NCBI GenBank assembly: GCA_036393295.1
Contig: DASWHF010000059.1
Location: 1 to 32,086 of the forward strand
Source: DASWHF01 sp036393295
Lineage (GTDB): Bacteria; Pseudomonadota; Gammaproteobacteria; Acidiferrobacterales; UBA6901
Direction of reading: 5' to 3'
Length of the DNA stretch: 32,086 nucleotides
Part shown: piece by piece, positions 24,689 through 31,092 of the stretch
Layout of the letters: every line of letters starts with the position of its first letter
Numbering within the stretch: the first letter of the stretch is position 1
The notes under the pieces: generated by a model
Database searches by the model: none
Seen by the model: only the letters and a program-made list of their open reading frames with translations
Told to the model about the DNA's origin: nothing
Made by a program: the position numbers and the translations under genes

Positions 24689-25402
24689 TTAGCCAGTTGG
24701 AACAAAGATTACGCTCAGGCTCCAATTGCTGAGATCGATCAGCATGCTGCCGACGGGCTCGGTCGAGTAGGCATTCAGATAGAAGGTGACGGTACCGGCG
24801 ACGCCAATTTCCTTCACGACCTGGACCGACGCCGGTTGATAGTAGTGTCCCGACGGCATGGCGCCGATGACGTGGTTCATGCGAAAGCTGTTCCAACCCG
24901 GGGTCGGGTTGCCGTTCGGCGAGGTGACGATCGCATAACGCAGCTCCTGGTTGACGTTCAGCGTGTGGTTGAAGTGCGCGTTCGCCGAAAACGAGACGAC
25001 GAAGTATCCGGGGCCCGGCGCGGTCATCGACACCATGGCGACAGTCTGCAAGGCCTGCGCGATCGGCGTGACGACATTGACCGTGCTGTTTTGGTACCCG
25101 ATGCCCACGTTGTGTTGACACACCACCGAACCGTTGGCATTGACCGCCCGTACCGACCCGCCGACGGTGCAGGTTCCGGTGACGCGGTCCTGCTTGGTGG
25201 TTTCGACGGTCGTCAGCCGCTGGTCGTTGTCGTCCACCGCCCCCTTCACCGCCGTGAAGTTCGCGTTCACCTCCGCCGCCACCGCCGGCGTGCCGGCGGA
25301 GAAGGAGTGGGGAAGCGTGACCTCGCCGGCCCCGGCTGGCGTGCCGAGCACGACGAGAACCAACCCCAGGAACAACGCTTGCGAATAACGGTTATAGGTC
25401 AT
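24689..25402 (-). CDS. Secreted protein sharing its N-terminus with the S74 protein (237 aa)
   Basis: The start ATG at 25402 has GGGGGA 6 nt upstream. The signal peptide (ALFLGLVLVVLGTPAGA, cleavage near GA-GE) and first 60 residues are 47/60 identical to the 467-residue S74 gene. A two-Cys motif follows (TCTVGGSVRAVNANGSVVCQ, about residues 79-98), of a kind common in exported tail-fibre-like proteins. The C-terminal 130 residues are beta-rich (GPGYFVVSFSANAHF, QELRYAIVTS, GTVTFYLNAYS, SNWSLSVIFVPTG) and may form a jelly-roll, but I recognise no family. There is no S74 domain, so it would not be processed like its paralogue. It sits between the Trp-rich lipoprotein and the S74 gene in the same apparent operon. 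Confidence 0.78.
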   Translation of the reverse strand: MTYNRYSQALFLGLVLVVLGTPAGAGEVTLPHSFSAGTPAVAAEVNANFTAVKGAVDDNDQRLTTVETTKQDRVTGTCTVGGSVRAVNANGSVVCQHNVGIGYQNSTVNVVTPIAQALQTVAMVSMTAPGPGYFVVSFSANAHFNHTLNVNQELRYAIVTSPNGNPTPGWNSFRMNHVIGAMPSGHYYQPASVQVVKEIGVAGTVTFYLNAYSTEPVGSMLIDLSNWSLSVIFVPTG

Positions 25403-25449
25403 GACACATCCCCCGCGATGCGTGTACGCGTGAATCGCTTCCGATCGGA
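25223..25449 (-). repeat. 'MTY' leader and N-terminal module, copy 1
   Basis: The leader (ending cgggggatgtgtc) and first 60 codons are paralogous to 24437-24665. Both copies are preceded by the caggac-cagtt-gtcctg hairpin, so the duplicated unit included the end of the gene before it. Confidence 0.75.
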
Positions 25450-25471
25450 TCAGGACCAGTTGTCCTGATCC
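25447..25471. repeat. Perfect 10-bp hairpin at the end of the small lipoprotein gene
   Basis: ggatcaggac-cagtt-gtcctgatcc, a fully paired stem. It encodes the final DQDNWS and stop of the small lipoprotein and lies just before the leader of the next gene. No U-run follows, so a processing or stability role is more likely than termination. The related copy is at 24666-24684. Confidence 0.6.
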
Positions 25472-25608
25472 CACTTCATCTCGTCCCAGTTGCTGCTGCC
25501 GGCCGGCGGCGGTGCCGCACCCCCGCCGCCCCCGCCGCCGCAGGCACCGAGACCGAGCCCCAATGCCGACACCAGCACTGCCACGAGCCACCACCGTTGG
25601 AACCGCAT
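25450..25608 (-). CDS. Tiny lipoprotein with Trp pentad tail (52 aa)
   Basis: The ATG at 25608 has AGGGAGTGAGG upstream and lies 4 bp after the stop of the 67-residue gene, so translation is probably coupled. The lipobox is L-G-A-C with Cys23. The mature peptide is about 30 residues: a Gly run, AAPPPAGSS, then NWDEMKWDQDNWS, in which Trp41, Trp46 and Trp51 are spaced by five residues with Asp after the first two. The gene is real: it uses the same leader module as two larger lipoprotein genes, and its tail survives as a relic at 24666. The function is unknown; an outer-membrane-anchored peptide carrying an aromatic/acidic tail is what the sequence shows. Confidence 0.7.
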   Translation of the reverse strand: MRFQRWWLVAVLVSALGLGLGACGGGGGGGAAPPPAGSSNWDEMKWDQDNWS

Positions 25609-25632
25609 GACCTCACTCCCTGTTCGTGTGCT
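25537..25632 (-). repeat. Lipoprotein leader module, copy D
   Basis: cgaacagggagtgaggtc plus 24 codons to the lipidated Cys, homologous to 22242-22330 and 23126-23210. Here the upstream part is also the coding end of the 67-residue gene. Confidence 0.65.
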
Positions 25633-25816
25633 GGGAATCGGCCGGGCGGGTCGTCCCACCCAGGATCGCCCACAACTCCTCGATGCCGTGAAACCCGGTG
25701 CGCACCCCGCTGTCCGGATCCTCCACCGTGCCGGTCAGCACCGGCGCATCCTGCGCCCGCCGCCCCGATCCGGCCGCGGGCTCGCGCCGGTAGATGCGCA
25801 CGATGTAGCTGTTCAA
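25613..25816 (-). CDS. Small conserved-looking protein, first gene of the operon (67 aa)
   Basis: It starts with TTG (NSYIVRIYRRE follows) preceded by GGGGTGGG; no ATG is available in frame. The protein has a beta-strand start (SYIVRIYRRE), a TGTVEDPDSGVRTGF beta-hairpin and a short helix (GIEELWAIL). No signal peptide or membrane segment is present, so it is cytoplasmic, unlike its neighbours. It lies 38 bp downstream of the TAAGGT element of the operator-bearing promoter and 4 bp before the small lipoprotein. A decayed copy of its end lies at 22308-22369, supporting it as a real gene. Not assigned to a family; a cytoplasmic accessory or regulatory role is a guess. Confidence 0.6.
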   Translation of the reverse strand: MNSYIVRIYRREPAAGSGRRAQDAPVLTGTVEDPDSGVRTGFHGIEELWAILGGTTRPADSQHTNRE

Positions 25817-25853
25817 GATCGCCCACCCCGCGGACCATGGTTCAGACCGCCCT

Positions 25854-25887
25854 ACCTTAGCGAGCGGGTGGTAACAGATCGGTAACA
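25854..25887 (-). promoter_or_regulatory. Activator-type promoter with 7-4-7 direct repeat, copy 1
   Basis: Minus strand: TGTTACC-GATC-TGTTACC (25887-25870), two identical heptamers with 11-bp period, then 10 bp, then TAAGGT (25859-25854). The twin site is at 22377-22410. Heptamer direct repeats on one DNA face, overlapping the -35, are how PhoB/OmpR-type and SARP winged helices bind. The neighbouring gene encodes such a domain. It probably drives the 67-aa, 52-aa, 237-aa, S74 and 234-aa genes. Confidence 0.65.
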
Positions 25888-25967
25888 GGTCGATTCCGGG
25901 GAATTACCGGATGGATCGGACACGAAGGCAGGGCCGGGCACGGTACGGCCCGGTCGACCGGTGGACT

Positions 25968-28900
25968 TTAAGCGTTACGCCAGCGGCAGCGCTGGCACAG
26001 CCCCGCCGTGGCGGCGGGATCGGGGTCGGCAATCAGCGCCGCCAGCGTGTCGGTCGCCGTCGACGGCTTAAGTCCGACGGCGCCGAAGACCTCGCGGCAG
26101 CGCGCGTACAGCGCCCGGGCCTCGGCGCGGCGGTCCTGGGCGAGGTAGCAAGACATCAGGTCTTGATAGCACGACTCCATGAGGTCATCGACCTCGAGCG
26201 CTTGGCGGCATAGGCGCATGGACAGCTCGCACTCCCCGGCGCCGCCGGCCCGGCCGGCCAGCACCTCGAGGGCGCGCAGCGTGCGGCTGCGCAGCCGTTC
26301 GCGGTAACTCAGCGCCCAGGGGGCGTCGGTCTCGCTGGTGAGGAACGCGCCCGGGTAGCTCGACCGCAACGCCTCGGCCAGCGCCGCCAGCCGCTCGCCG
26401 ACCGGCGGCGCGCCGCCGATCTCGTCGAGCAGCCGCTCCAGTACCCACACATCGACCCAGCAGCGACCGGGATCGAGTTGCAGCTTGCCGTCGTGCACCG
26501 CGATGGCGTCCTGCCCGCCCAGCAGCTTGCGCAGTCGGTGCAAGGTGGTGATCAGGCTGCGGTACGCGGCGTCGCCGTCGGCGTCAGGCCACAATGCGCC
26601 GGCCAGCTTCTCCATGCTGACGTCGCGGCCGCCGAAGGCGATGAGGGCCTTGAGCAGGTCGAGGGGTTTGGACTGCGACTTGCCGGAAAAGCGCAGCGGC
26701 TTGTCCCGCACCTCCACCGCGAAACGGGCGAGGGTGTGGATTTTGACGGGAAACGGCCAGTGTTCCAGTGCGACCGCGTCCGGCGGGGGCTGAAGCCGGC
26801 GACGCGTAATCAGCGCGCGCACGTAGTCGGGCTCGATGCCGCGCTCGAGGGCGGTGGCGCACAGCCTGGCCATCACCGGCGGGTGCCACCAGAAGGTCTG
26901 CATCAGGTCCTGCCGGCGACCGATGGTCATCGCCTGGCGCAGCCAATCGGTGCCGCCCGGCTCGTCGCGATCCAGCATGCACTGGGCGCGACCGAGGCAG
27001 TGCATGTATTCGAGAAACGCGCTACCCGCCTGATCGGCGATATCCCGGAGCCGGTCGAGCTCATGCCCGGCGGCTTGCGCTTCGCCGCGCGCCAAAAGCG
27101 CCAGCGCCAGGCCATAGCGGCACAGTGCCTCTGGAAAGATCATGCCCGCCTGGACCGCGGCCTCCAGGGCGGTGCCCGCCTCCTCCTGCGCCCGCGCCAC
27201 GTCGCTGCCGAGCAATGCGCGCCATCCGGCGAGCGCATGGAAGTGCGCGTAATCACCGAGGCGGCCGATGCGTGTCACGATCGCCGCCATGCGCGCCAGA
27301 AGGTGGTCGGCCTGTGACAGGTCTCCGCGATCGAGCGACAGGTAGACGCCGCCGGCGAGCAGCGTGGGGTCCAGGACGTGCACGCCGTATTGCTCGGCCA
27401 CGGTGAGCCCGTCGCGAATCGCCTCGACGCCGCCGCTGTCGTCGGCGCACATATAACTGTGGTGGCCATCGACGTATCGGGTGGTGATTCGCGAAAGCGG
27501 TGAGACGTCGCGCTGGCCGGCCAGCTCGCGCAAGGCCTCCAGCATCGTGGCGGCCGCCGCGAGCTGGCCAGACCAATCGTAGTAGAACACCAGCGCATAG
27601 CCGAGCCGGACGCGCAGCTCGACGTCCCGGACGCTTCGCCACAACTTCCGGGCGTGCGTGGCCCAGTGGCGCAGTGGCTCCGCGCGCGGGCGACGGTACA
27701 TGAGCAACAACAGCACCGTTACCGTTACCTGGGTGTCGATTTCGGGCGACGGCACGGGGTGGCGCTGCATCAGCGAATCGAGCCGCTCGATCCACGGATC
27801 GCCCTGGCCGAGGTTGGTCATGCCGTTGAACACCGCCTCCATCGCGCCGGCGCAGGCGAGGTAGGCGCCGGCCACGTCGGCCAGCGCCTCGAAGCCGGCG
27901 AACGCGCGGTCGAAATGCGCCAGGCTGTCGTGCGGACGAAACGGCAATGACGCGATGCCCGCCCAGTAGCTGAGCCAGGCCGTGCCGGCGAGCGTCGGCG
28001 GCGGCATCGCGGCGAGCCATTGCGCGAGAACCTGGTGTCGGCCGGCGCGCACCAGCCCGGCGGCGTGCTGGACGAGCAGCCCGGCCAGCCCCTCGTGATC
28101 GCCGGCGGCCAGCATGAGCGCCGCCGCCTCGTCGATCAGGTCGTGCGCGGCGAGGATGCCGGCCGCGCGTCGCTGCAGCGCGTTCCACTCGGCCCCGGTG
28201 AAGTGTGCCCGTGCCTGGATGAGCAGGAACTGTCTGAACAGCGGGTGATGCTGAAAGCTGTGCGCACCGCGTCGGAAGGTGAAGTAGTTGCGCCGCGCCA
28301 GTTTGGCAAGCAGCTGCGCGGCGCGCGAGCTGCCGGTGAGCGCGGCGGCGGTTTCGGCCTCCATGTACGGCAGCAGCACGGTCTTGAGCAGGAACTCGCG
28401 GGTCTCAGGATCGGTCTTGCCGAACACCTCGGCCGCGAAGTAATCGAAAGCGAGTTGAGGGTTGGCTGCGCCCGCCACGCCGCCGGTGGCTGACCGGTCG
28501 GCGCCGGGATCGGCCAGCATCAGCACCAGCCCTGACACCCAGCCGCCGCTCTCCGTGTGCAGCCGGTCGGCGGTGGCCGCGGGTGCGCCCAACAGGCGCA
28601 CGATCGCGCGCGTCTCCGGCGGTTGCAGTCGGAGCTCCTCCCAGCCGATTTGCGCCATCGCGTGCCGGGCGCGCAGCGGCGCCAGCGCCGGCGGCGGCTC
28701 CGCGCGGCTGATGACGATGATCTGCACGCCGGCCGGGAGCGCCTCGGTCGCCGCCAGCAGGCACTGGGTCAGCCACTCCGCATCGCGCGCCTCCTGCCAA
28801 TCGTCGAACACCAGCACCGCCGTCGGTGCGAGCGCGCGCGCGGCCAGTTCGAAGAAATTGCGCGTGAAGGCCGGGAGCCCGAACGCGTACTCCGGAGTGA

Positions 28901-29240
28901 ACAGCGGCAGCCGGACGCGGCGACCGCCCGCACCGGTCTGCAGCGCGGCGCGCAGGTAGTAGAAGAAAGCGGCGGGCTCGAGATCGCGCGCATCGAGCTG
29001 GTACCACACATGCCGGCGCCCGCGTGCGAGCAGGTGTCCCGCCACCGCGGTGGTCTTTCCCGACCCGGCCGGTCCGCTGACCCAGATCAGCCGGATGTCG
29101 TCGCCCTGGTCCAGCAAGCCGAATACCCGCTCGCGCGGGTGAGTCGCGCCCAGGCGCGGAACGGCGATCTTCGCCGACGGGACGAATGATGGGCGTTGAC
29201 GCCTCCCTGGCTTATGCTTCGTTCTCTTTCTTTTTGGCAT
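25968..29240 (-). CDS. STAND ATPase with C-terminal winged helix and BTAD (MalT/SARP-like activator, 1090 aa)
   Basis: After a basic N-terminal tail comes a MalT-like NTPase: Walker A GPAGSGKT (56-63) and Walker B TAVLVFDDW (141-149), with RAEPPP shortly after. The middle (about 330-800) is helical TPR-like sequence, the usual sensor region of MalT/LuxR-type STAND proteins. Instead of a LuxR helix-turn-helix, the end carries an OmpR-like winged helix (about 828-905; LARFAVEVRDKPLRFSGKSQ, LAGALWPDADGDAAYRSLIT, LHRLRKLLG) followed by a BTAD (about 915-1075; CWVDVWVLERLL, AYPGAF-like SYPGAFL, CYQDLMSCYLAQDRRAEA), as in SARP activators. It is expected to oligomerise on ligand and ATP binding and activate transcription. 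It ends 80 bp before the operator of the secreted-protein operon. The ribosome site is weak. Confidence 0.88.
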   Translation of the reverse strand: MPKRKRTKHKPGRRQRPSFVPSAKIAVPRLGATHPRERVFGLLDQGDDIRLIWVSGPAGSGKTTAVAGHLLARGRRHVWYQLDARDLEPAAFFYYLRAALQTGAGGRRVRLPLFTPEYAFGLPAFTRNFFELAARALAPTAVLVFDDWQEARDAEWLTQCLLAATEALPAGVQIIVISRAEPPPALAPLRARHAMAQIGWEELRLQPPETRAIVRLLGAPAATADRLHTESGGWVSGLVLMLADPGADRSATGGVAGAANPQLAFDYFAAEVFGKTDPETREFLLKTVLLPYMEAETAAALTGSSRAAQLLAKLARRNYFTFRRGAHSFQHHPLFRQFLLIQARAHFTGAEWNALQRRAAGILAAHDLIDEAAALMLAAGDHEGLAGLLVQHAAGLVRAGRHQVLAQWLAAMPPPTLAGTAWLSYWAGIASLPFRPHDSLAHFDRAFAGFEALADVAGAYLACAGAMEAVFNGMTNLGQGDPWIERLDSLMQRHPVPSPEIDTQVTVTVLLLLMYRRPRAEPLRHWATHARKLWRSVRDVELRVRLGYALVFYYDWSGQLAAAATMLEALRELAGQRDVSPLSRITTRYVDGHHSYMCADDSGGVEAIRDGLTVAEQYGVHVLDPTLLAGGVYLSLDRGDLSQADHLLARMAAIVTRIGRLGDYAHFHALAGWRALLGSDVARAQEEAGTALEAAVQAGMIFPEALCRYGLALALLARGEAQAAGHELDRLRDIADQAGSAFLEYMHCLGRAQCMLDRDEPGGTDWLRQAMTIGRRQDLMQTFWWHPPVMARLCATALERGIEPDYVRALITRRRLQPPPDAVALEHWPFPVKIHTLARFAVEVRDKPLRFSGKSQSKPLDLLKALIAFGGRDVSMEKLAGALWPDADGDAAYRSLITTLHRLRKLLGGQDAIAVHDGKLQLDPGRCWVDVWVLERLLDEIGGAPPVGERLAALAEALRSSYPGAFLTSETDAPWALSYRERLRSRTLRALEVLAGRAGGAGECELSMRLCRQALEVDDLMESCYQDLMSCYLAQDRRAEARALYARCREVFGAVGLKPSTATDTLAALIADPDPAATAGLCQRCRWRNA

Positions 29241-29272
29241 AGGCGGGTATGCGCCGTTGTTGTTTCACGTGA

Positions 29273-29337
29273 CTACCACGGATAGTCGTGGTAGCGTCGG
29301 AGTCGATCGAAAATTACTCTCGATTGCTTCCGACTCC
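29273..29337. promoter_or_regulatory. Dyads upstream of the regulator gene
   Basis: An 8-bp inverted repeat, CTACCACG-N6-CGTGGTAG (29273-29294), is followed by GGAGTCG (29299-29305) and CGACTCC (29331-29337), a 7-bp inverted repeat with a 25-bp AT-richer centre. They fill the gap between the regulator start (29240) and the preceding gene. They could be operators or a terminator-like structure for the upstream gene; no U-run is present. A clear -35/-10 pair was not found. Confidence 0.45.
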
Positions 29338-29356
29338 TCCCTGAAGCCAGGTGCAA

Positions 29357-29695
29357 TTATAACAGCGTGACGGTGGTCTCCGCCGTCGCCTTGTCGATGT
29401 CGAGCCGGATCTCGCAATACTCGCTGTTCTCCTCGACCGGCGTGGGGTCGTCGGTGCAGCTGCAGCCGGCGATGATCCCCGCGTAGAAGATGCCGGTCTG
29501 GACGCGTATGATGCCCGCCTCTTCGGTCGCGCTGTTGATCAGCACGTCGAGCCTGCCGTCCACCACGTAGCTGCTGGCCGACAAACCCTGCTGCAAGGGC
29601 AGTTGGTCGCCGCCCAGCTGCGCGATTTCCTTCTTGAGGACGTCCTCGAAATCGGGGGTTCCCCAGGCGTTCAGCGATTTGGTGAGTCGGATCAT
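29357..29695 (-). CDS. Conserved-looking hypothetical protein (112 aa)
   Basis: I chose the ATG at 29695 (MIRLTKSLNAWGTPDFEDVL); longer in-frame starts add only Arg-rich sequence typical of GC-rich non-coding DNA. The protein looks folded and cytoplasmic: a helical start (FEDVLKKEIAQLG), then strands (ASSYVVDGRLDVLINS, GIIRVQTGIFYAGIIAGCSC, YCEIRLDIDKATAETTVTLL). A short Cys pair (CSC) and acidic loop (DDPTPVEENSEY) sit between strands. No ribosome site is convincing. I recall similar gammaproteobacterial proteins of this length without known function, but cannot name the family. Confidence 0.6.
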   Translation of the reverse strand: MIRLTKSLNAWGTPDFEDVLKKEIAQLGGDQLPLQQGLSASSYVVDGRLDVLINSATEEAGIIRVQTGIFYAGIIAGCSCTDDPTPVEENSEYCEIRLDIDKATAETTVTLL

Positions 29696-29801
29696 GGACC
29701 GTCGAAAGGCACTATGTGCAGAGCGCTCGTCCATCAAGCATAGCGCGCCGGCGCGGACCGATCCGCCCCGGCGCCGCGCGGACGCATGCCGCAACCCGCG
29801 G

Positions 29802-30254
29802 TCAGGCCGGCCGCGCGTCCAGGGCGACGAAATCGCCCTCGAGCTCACCGACGTTCTCGCCGCCGCAGTGCAGCGTCGCTGTTACGGAGATTCTGGCCCG
29901 GTGCTTACGCTTCAGTACCTTGATGAATTGCTCCCATGTCCTCGGGTCCTGAATGGCGGACGAGGCGACGAACGCGGCGACGATCGGGCGTTCATAGCGC
30001 ATGGTGTTTCGCTGGATCACGACGCGACTCGCGATGCCTTCCTCCGTCAAACGCACGTGAATCAGCGCCCACGCGGCCAGAATGGCAACGGCCGACGCGC
30101 TGCCGCCGAACACCGTCTCACGATGATTGATATTCGGCGCGAGCGGGGCGGACAACCGGACCCCGGTGCGATCCGCCGCCAGGACCTCGACGCCCATGGC
30201 CGCCGACAGCGGAATCTGCTCGTGGAGATAGCGTTCCAGCTCGCGAAGATCCAT
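29802..30254 (-). CDS. YiiD C-terminal-type thioesterase (hotdog fold, 150 aa)
   Basis: The start ATG at 30254 is preceded by GAGGAGG at 4 nt. The sequence shows the YiiD-type thioesterase pattern: an N-terminal helix (LRELERYLHEQIPLSAAMGV), a strand (LSAPLAPNINHRETVFGGSASAVAILAAWAL, hotdog helix with the N-H-x-x-T-x-F-G-G-S signature), then strands (SRVVIQRNTMRYERPI, RARISVTATLHC). The length fits a stand-alone domain; in Escherichia coli YiiD it is fused to an acetyltransferase. It likely hydrolyses an acyl-CoA or acyl-ACP; the substrate cannot be read from the sequence. It begins 16 bp after the TfoX-domain gene, so the two are probably co-transcribed. Confidence 0.82.
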   Translation of the reverse strand: MDLRELERYLHEQIPLSAAMGVEVLAADRTGVRLSAPLAPNINHRETVFGGSASAVAILAAWALIHVRLTEEGIASRVVIQRNTMRYERPIVAAFVASSAIQDPRTWEQFIKVLKRKHRARISVTATLHCGGENVGELEGDFVALDARPA

Positions 30255-30270
30255 CGGGCCTCCTCGCCGC

Positions 30271-30663
30271 TCAATGCGTGGCGGCGCGCCGCTTTGTGCG
30301 CCTGCTCTGCGGTGCCTTGTCCGGCGGTTTGGGCTTCTTCGCCCTGATGGCGGCCTCATAAGCCTTCCGCGCCCAGGCACACATGGCCTCCGGTTCGTCG
30401 AACACCTCCGGCGGCGCCTCGAAATACTGCATGGTCACCGGTTTGCCGCGCGCAACGTAGCTGAACGGGCGCAGGCCCTTTGCCTCGAACTCCGCGCGGG
30501 TCACGGCGTCCGCCTTGAAGTACAGCCGGTCGTCAACGATGATGGCAAAGATCGAGTCGTCCCGGTAAACGCCGTAACCGCCGAACATGGCGCGCACCCG
30601 CGGCCTGCCGATGGGAGCCATCTGCTCGATCACGAATTCCACAAACTCGCTGCGTTGCGGCAT
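30271..30663 (-). CDS. TfoX N-terminal domain protein (130 aa)
   Basis: The ATG at 30663 has AAGG close upstream. Residues 1-105 follow the TfoX/Sxy N-terminal domain: FVEFVIEQMAPIG, R-x-R-A-M-F-G-G-Y-G-V-Y, FAIIVDDRLYFKAD, RPFSYVARGKPVTMQYFEAP and the closing helix EAMCAWARKAYEAA. The C-terminal 25 residues are a basic tail (KKPKPPDKAPQSRRTKRRAA). The C-terminal TfoX domain of the full Sxy competence regulator is absent, as in many short family members, so a competence role is not implied. It lies between the wrecked toxin gene and the thioesterase gene. Confidence 0.85.
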   Translation of the reverse strand: MPQRSEFVEFVIEQMAPIGRPRVRAMFGGYGVYRDDSIFAIIVDDRLYFKADAVTRAEFEAKGLRPFSYVARGKPVTMQYFEAPPEVFDEPEAMCAWARKAYEAAIRAKKPKPPDKAPQSRRTKRRAATH

Positions 30664-30682
30664 GGCCTTGCTCAGAGCTGCC

Positions 30683-30772
30683 CTAGCGGTCGTGAACTCG
30701 AGACTGCCAGTAACCCGGTTCGGCCGCCATGATCAGCTCCTGCTCCGCCTCCGGGTGAAACGTGTAGTTCAT
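30683..30772 (-). pseudogene. RelE/ParE-type toxin with internal deletion (29 aa left)
   Basis: The ATG overlaps the antitoxin stop by 4 bp (ATGA at 30769-30772), the normal arrangement for this module. The frame reads MNYTFHPEAEQELIMAA, which is the usual start of this toxin family, and then directly EPGYWQSRVHDR, which matches the family's usual end (R-K-P-G-Y-W). About 65-70 central residues with the fold core are missing, and the frame is kept across the join. The product cannot be an active RNase or gyrase toxin. This is a clean internal deletion rather than point-mutation decay. Confidence 0.7.
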
Positions 30773-31002
30773 CCACCCAGACGTGTACGCAACCGTTCAA
30801 ACACCAGCGGTCCGGGAATACCCGCGACTTTCCCTTCGACAAGTTCCTTGTAGCGACGCTGGCATGTCTCGAGCCAGGCGCGCTCAGCGCCCGGATCCGA
30901 TGGGGTATCAAGTTCGGCGATCAATGTCTTAAGAAGCTCTCGCCGCTCCTTTCTGCTGAGCAACCGGATGTCCCGCTCAATGTCTTCAATAGTCCTGGCC
31001 AT
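30769..31002 (-). CDS. Addiction-module antitoxin, PF09720/TIGR02574 type (77 aa)
   Basis: The ATG at 31002 has GGGAG 6 nt upstream. The N-terminal half (TIEDIERDIRLLSRKERRELLKTLIAEL) is the typical helical start of the 'putative addiction module component' family, and the C-terminal half (AWLETCQRRYKELVEGKVAGIPG, then FERLRTRL) fits the toxin-wrapping helix ending. Family members pair with RelE/ParE-type toxins encoded just downstream. Here that partner is deleted (see 30683-30772), so this is an orphan antitoxin. It has its own promoter at 31031-31059. Confidence 0.82.
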   Translation of the reverse strand: MARTIEDIERDIRLLSRKERRELLKTLIAELDTPSDPGAERAWLETCQRRYKELVEGKVAGIPGPLVFERLRTRLGG

Positions 31003-31030
31003 AGGCGACTCCCGTTAACCTGCAACCCTA

Positions 31031-31059
31031 TATATAAAGCATGGAGACAGGCTTTTCTA
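31031..31059 (-). promoter_or_regulatory. Sigma-70-like promoter of the orphan antitoxin
   Basis: Minus strand: TAGAAA (31059-31054), 17 bp, TATATA (31036-31031), 4 of 6 matches each, 28 bp before the start codon. The AT-rich tatatata run stands out from the surroundings. Confidence 0.5.
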
Positions 31060-31092
31060 CACCTTCGTGAGTGTTTCAGAATCCAGTCGTTT

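Noticed and set aside
22523..25468. Plus-strand open frames opposite the secreted-protein array (22523-23986 and 24266-25468)
   Set aside because: The minus-strand genes have signal peptides, ribosome sites and domain matches; the plus-strand frames have none.
25950..25961. 12-bp palindrome CCGGTCGACCGG between the regulator stop and the operator
   Set aside because: Short GC palindromes arise easily at this base composition; there is no second copy and no U-run to make it a terminator.
27717..27732. GTTACC repeated twice inside the regulator gene
   Set aside because: The repeats have a 6-bp period, lack the 7-4-7 layout and the TAAGGT element, and lie in coding sequence.
29696..29848. Longer N-terminus for the 112-aa protein
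   Set aside because: The extra 51 residues are Arg/Ser-rich with no ribosome site and look like translated non-coding GC-rich DNA.
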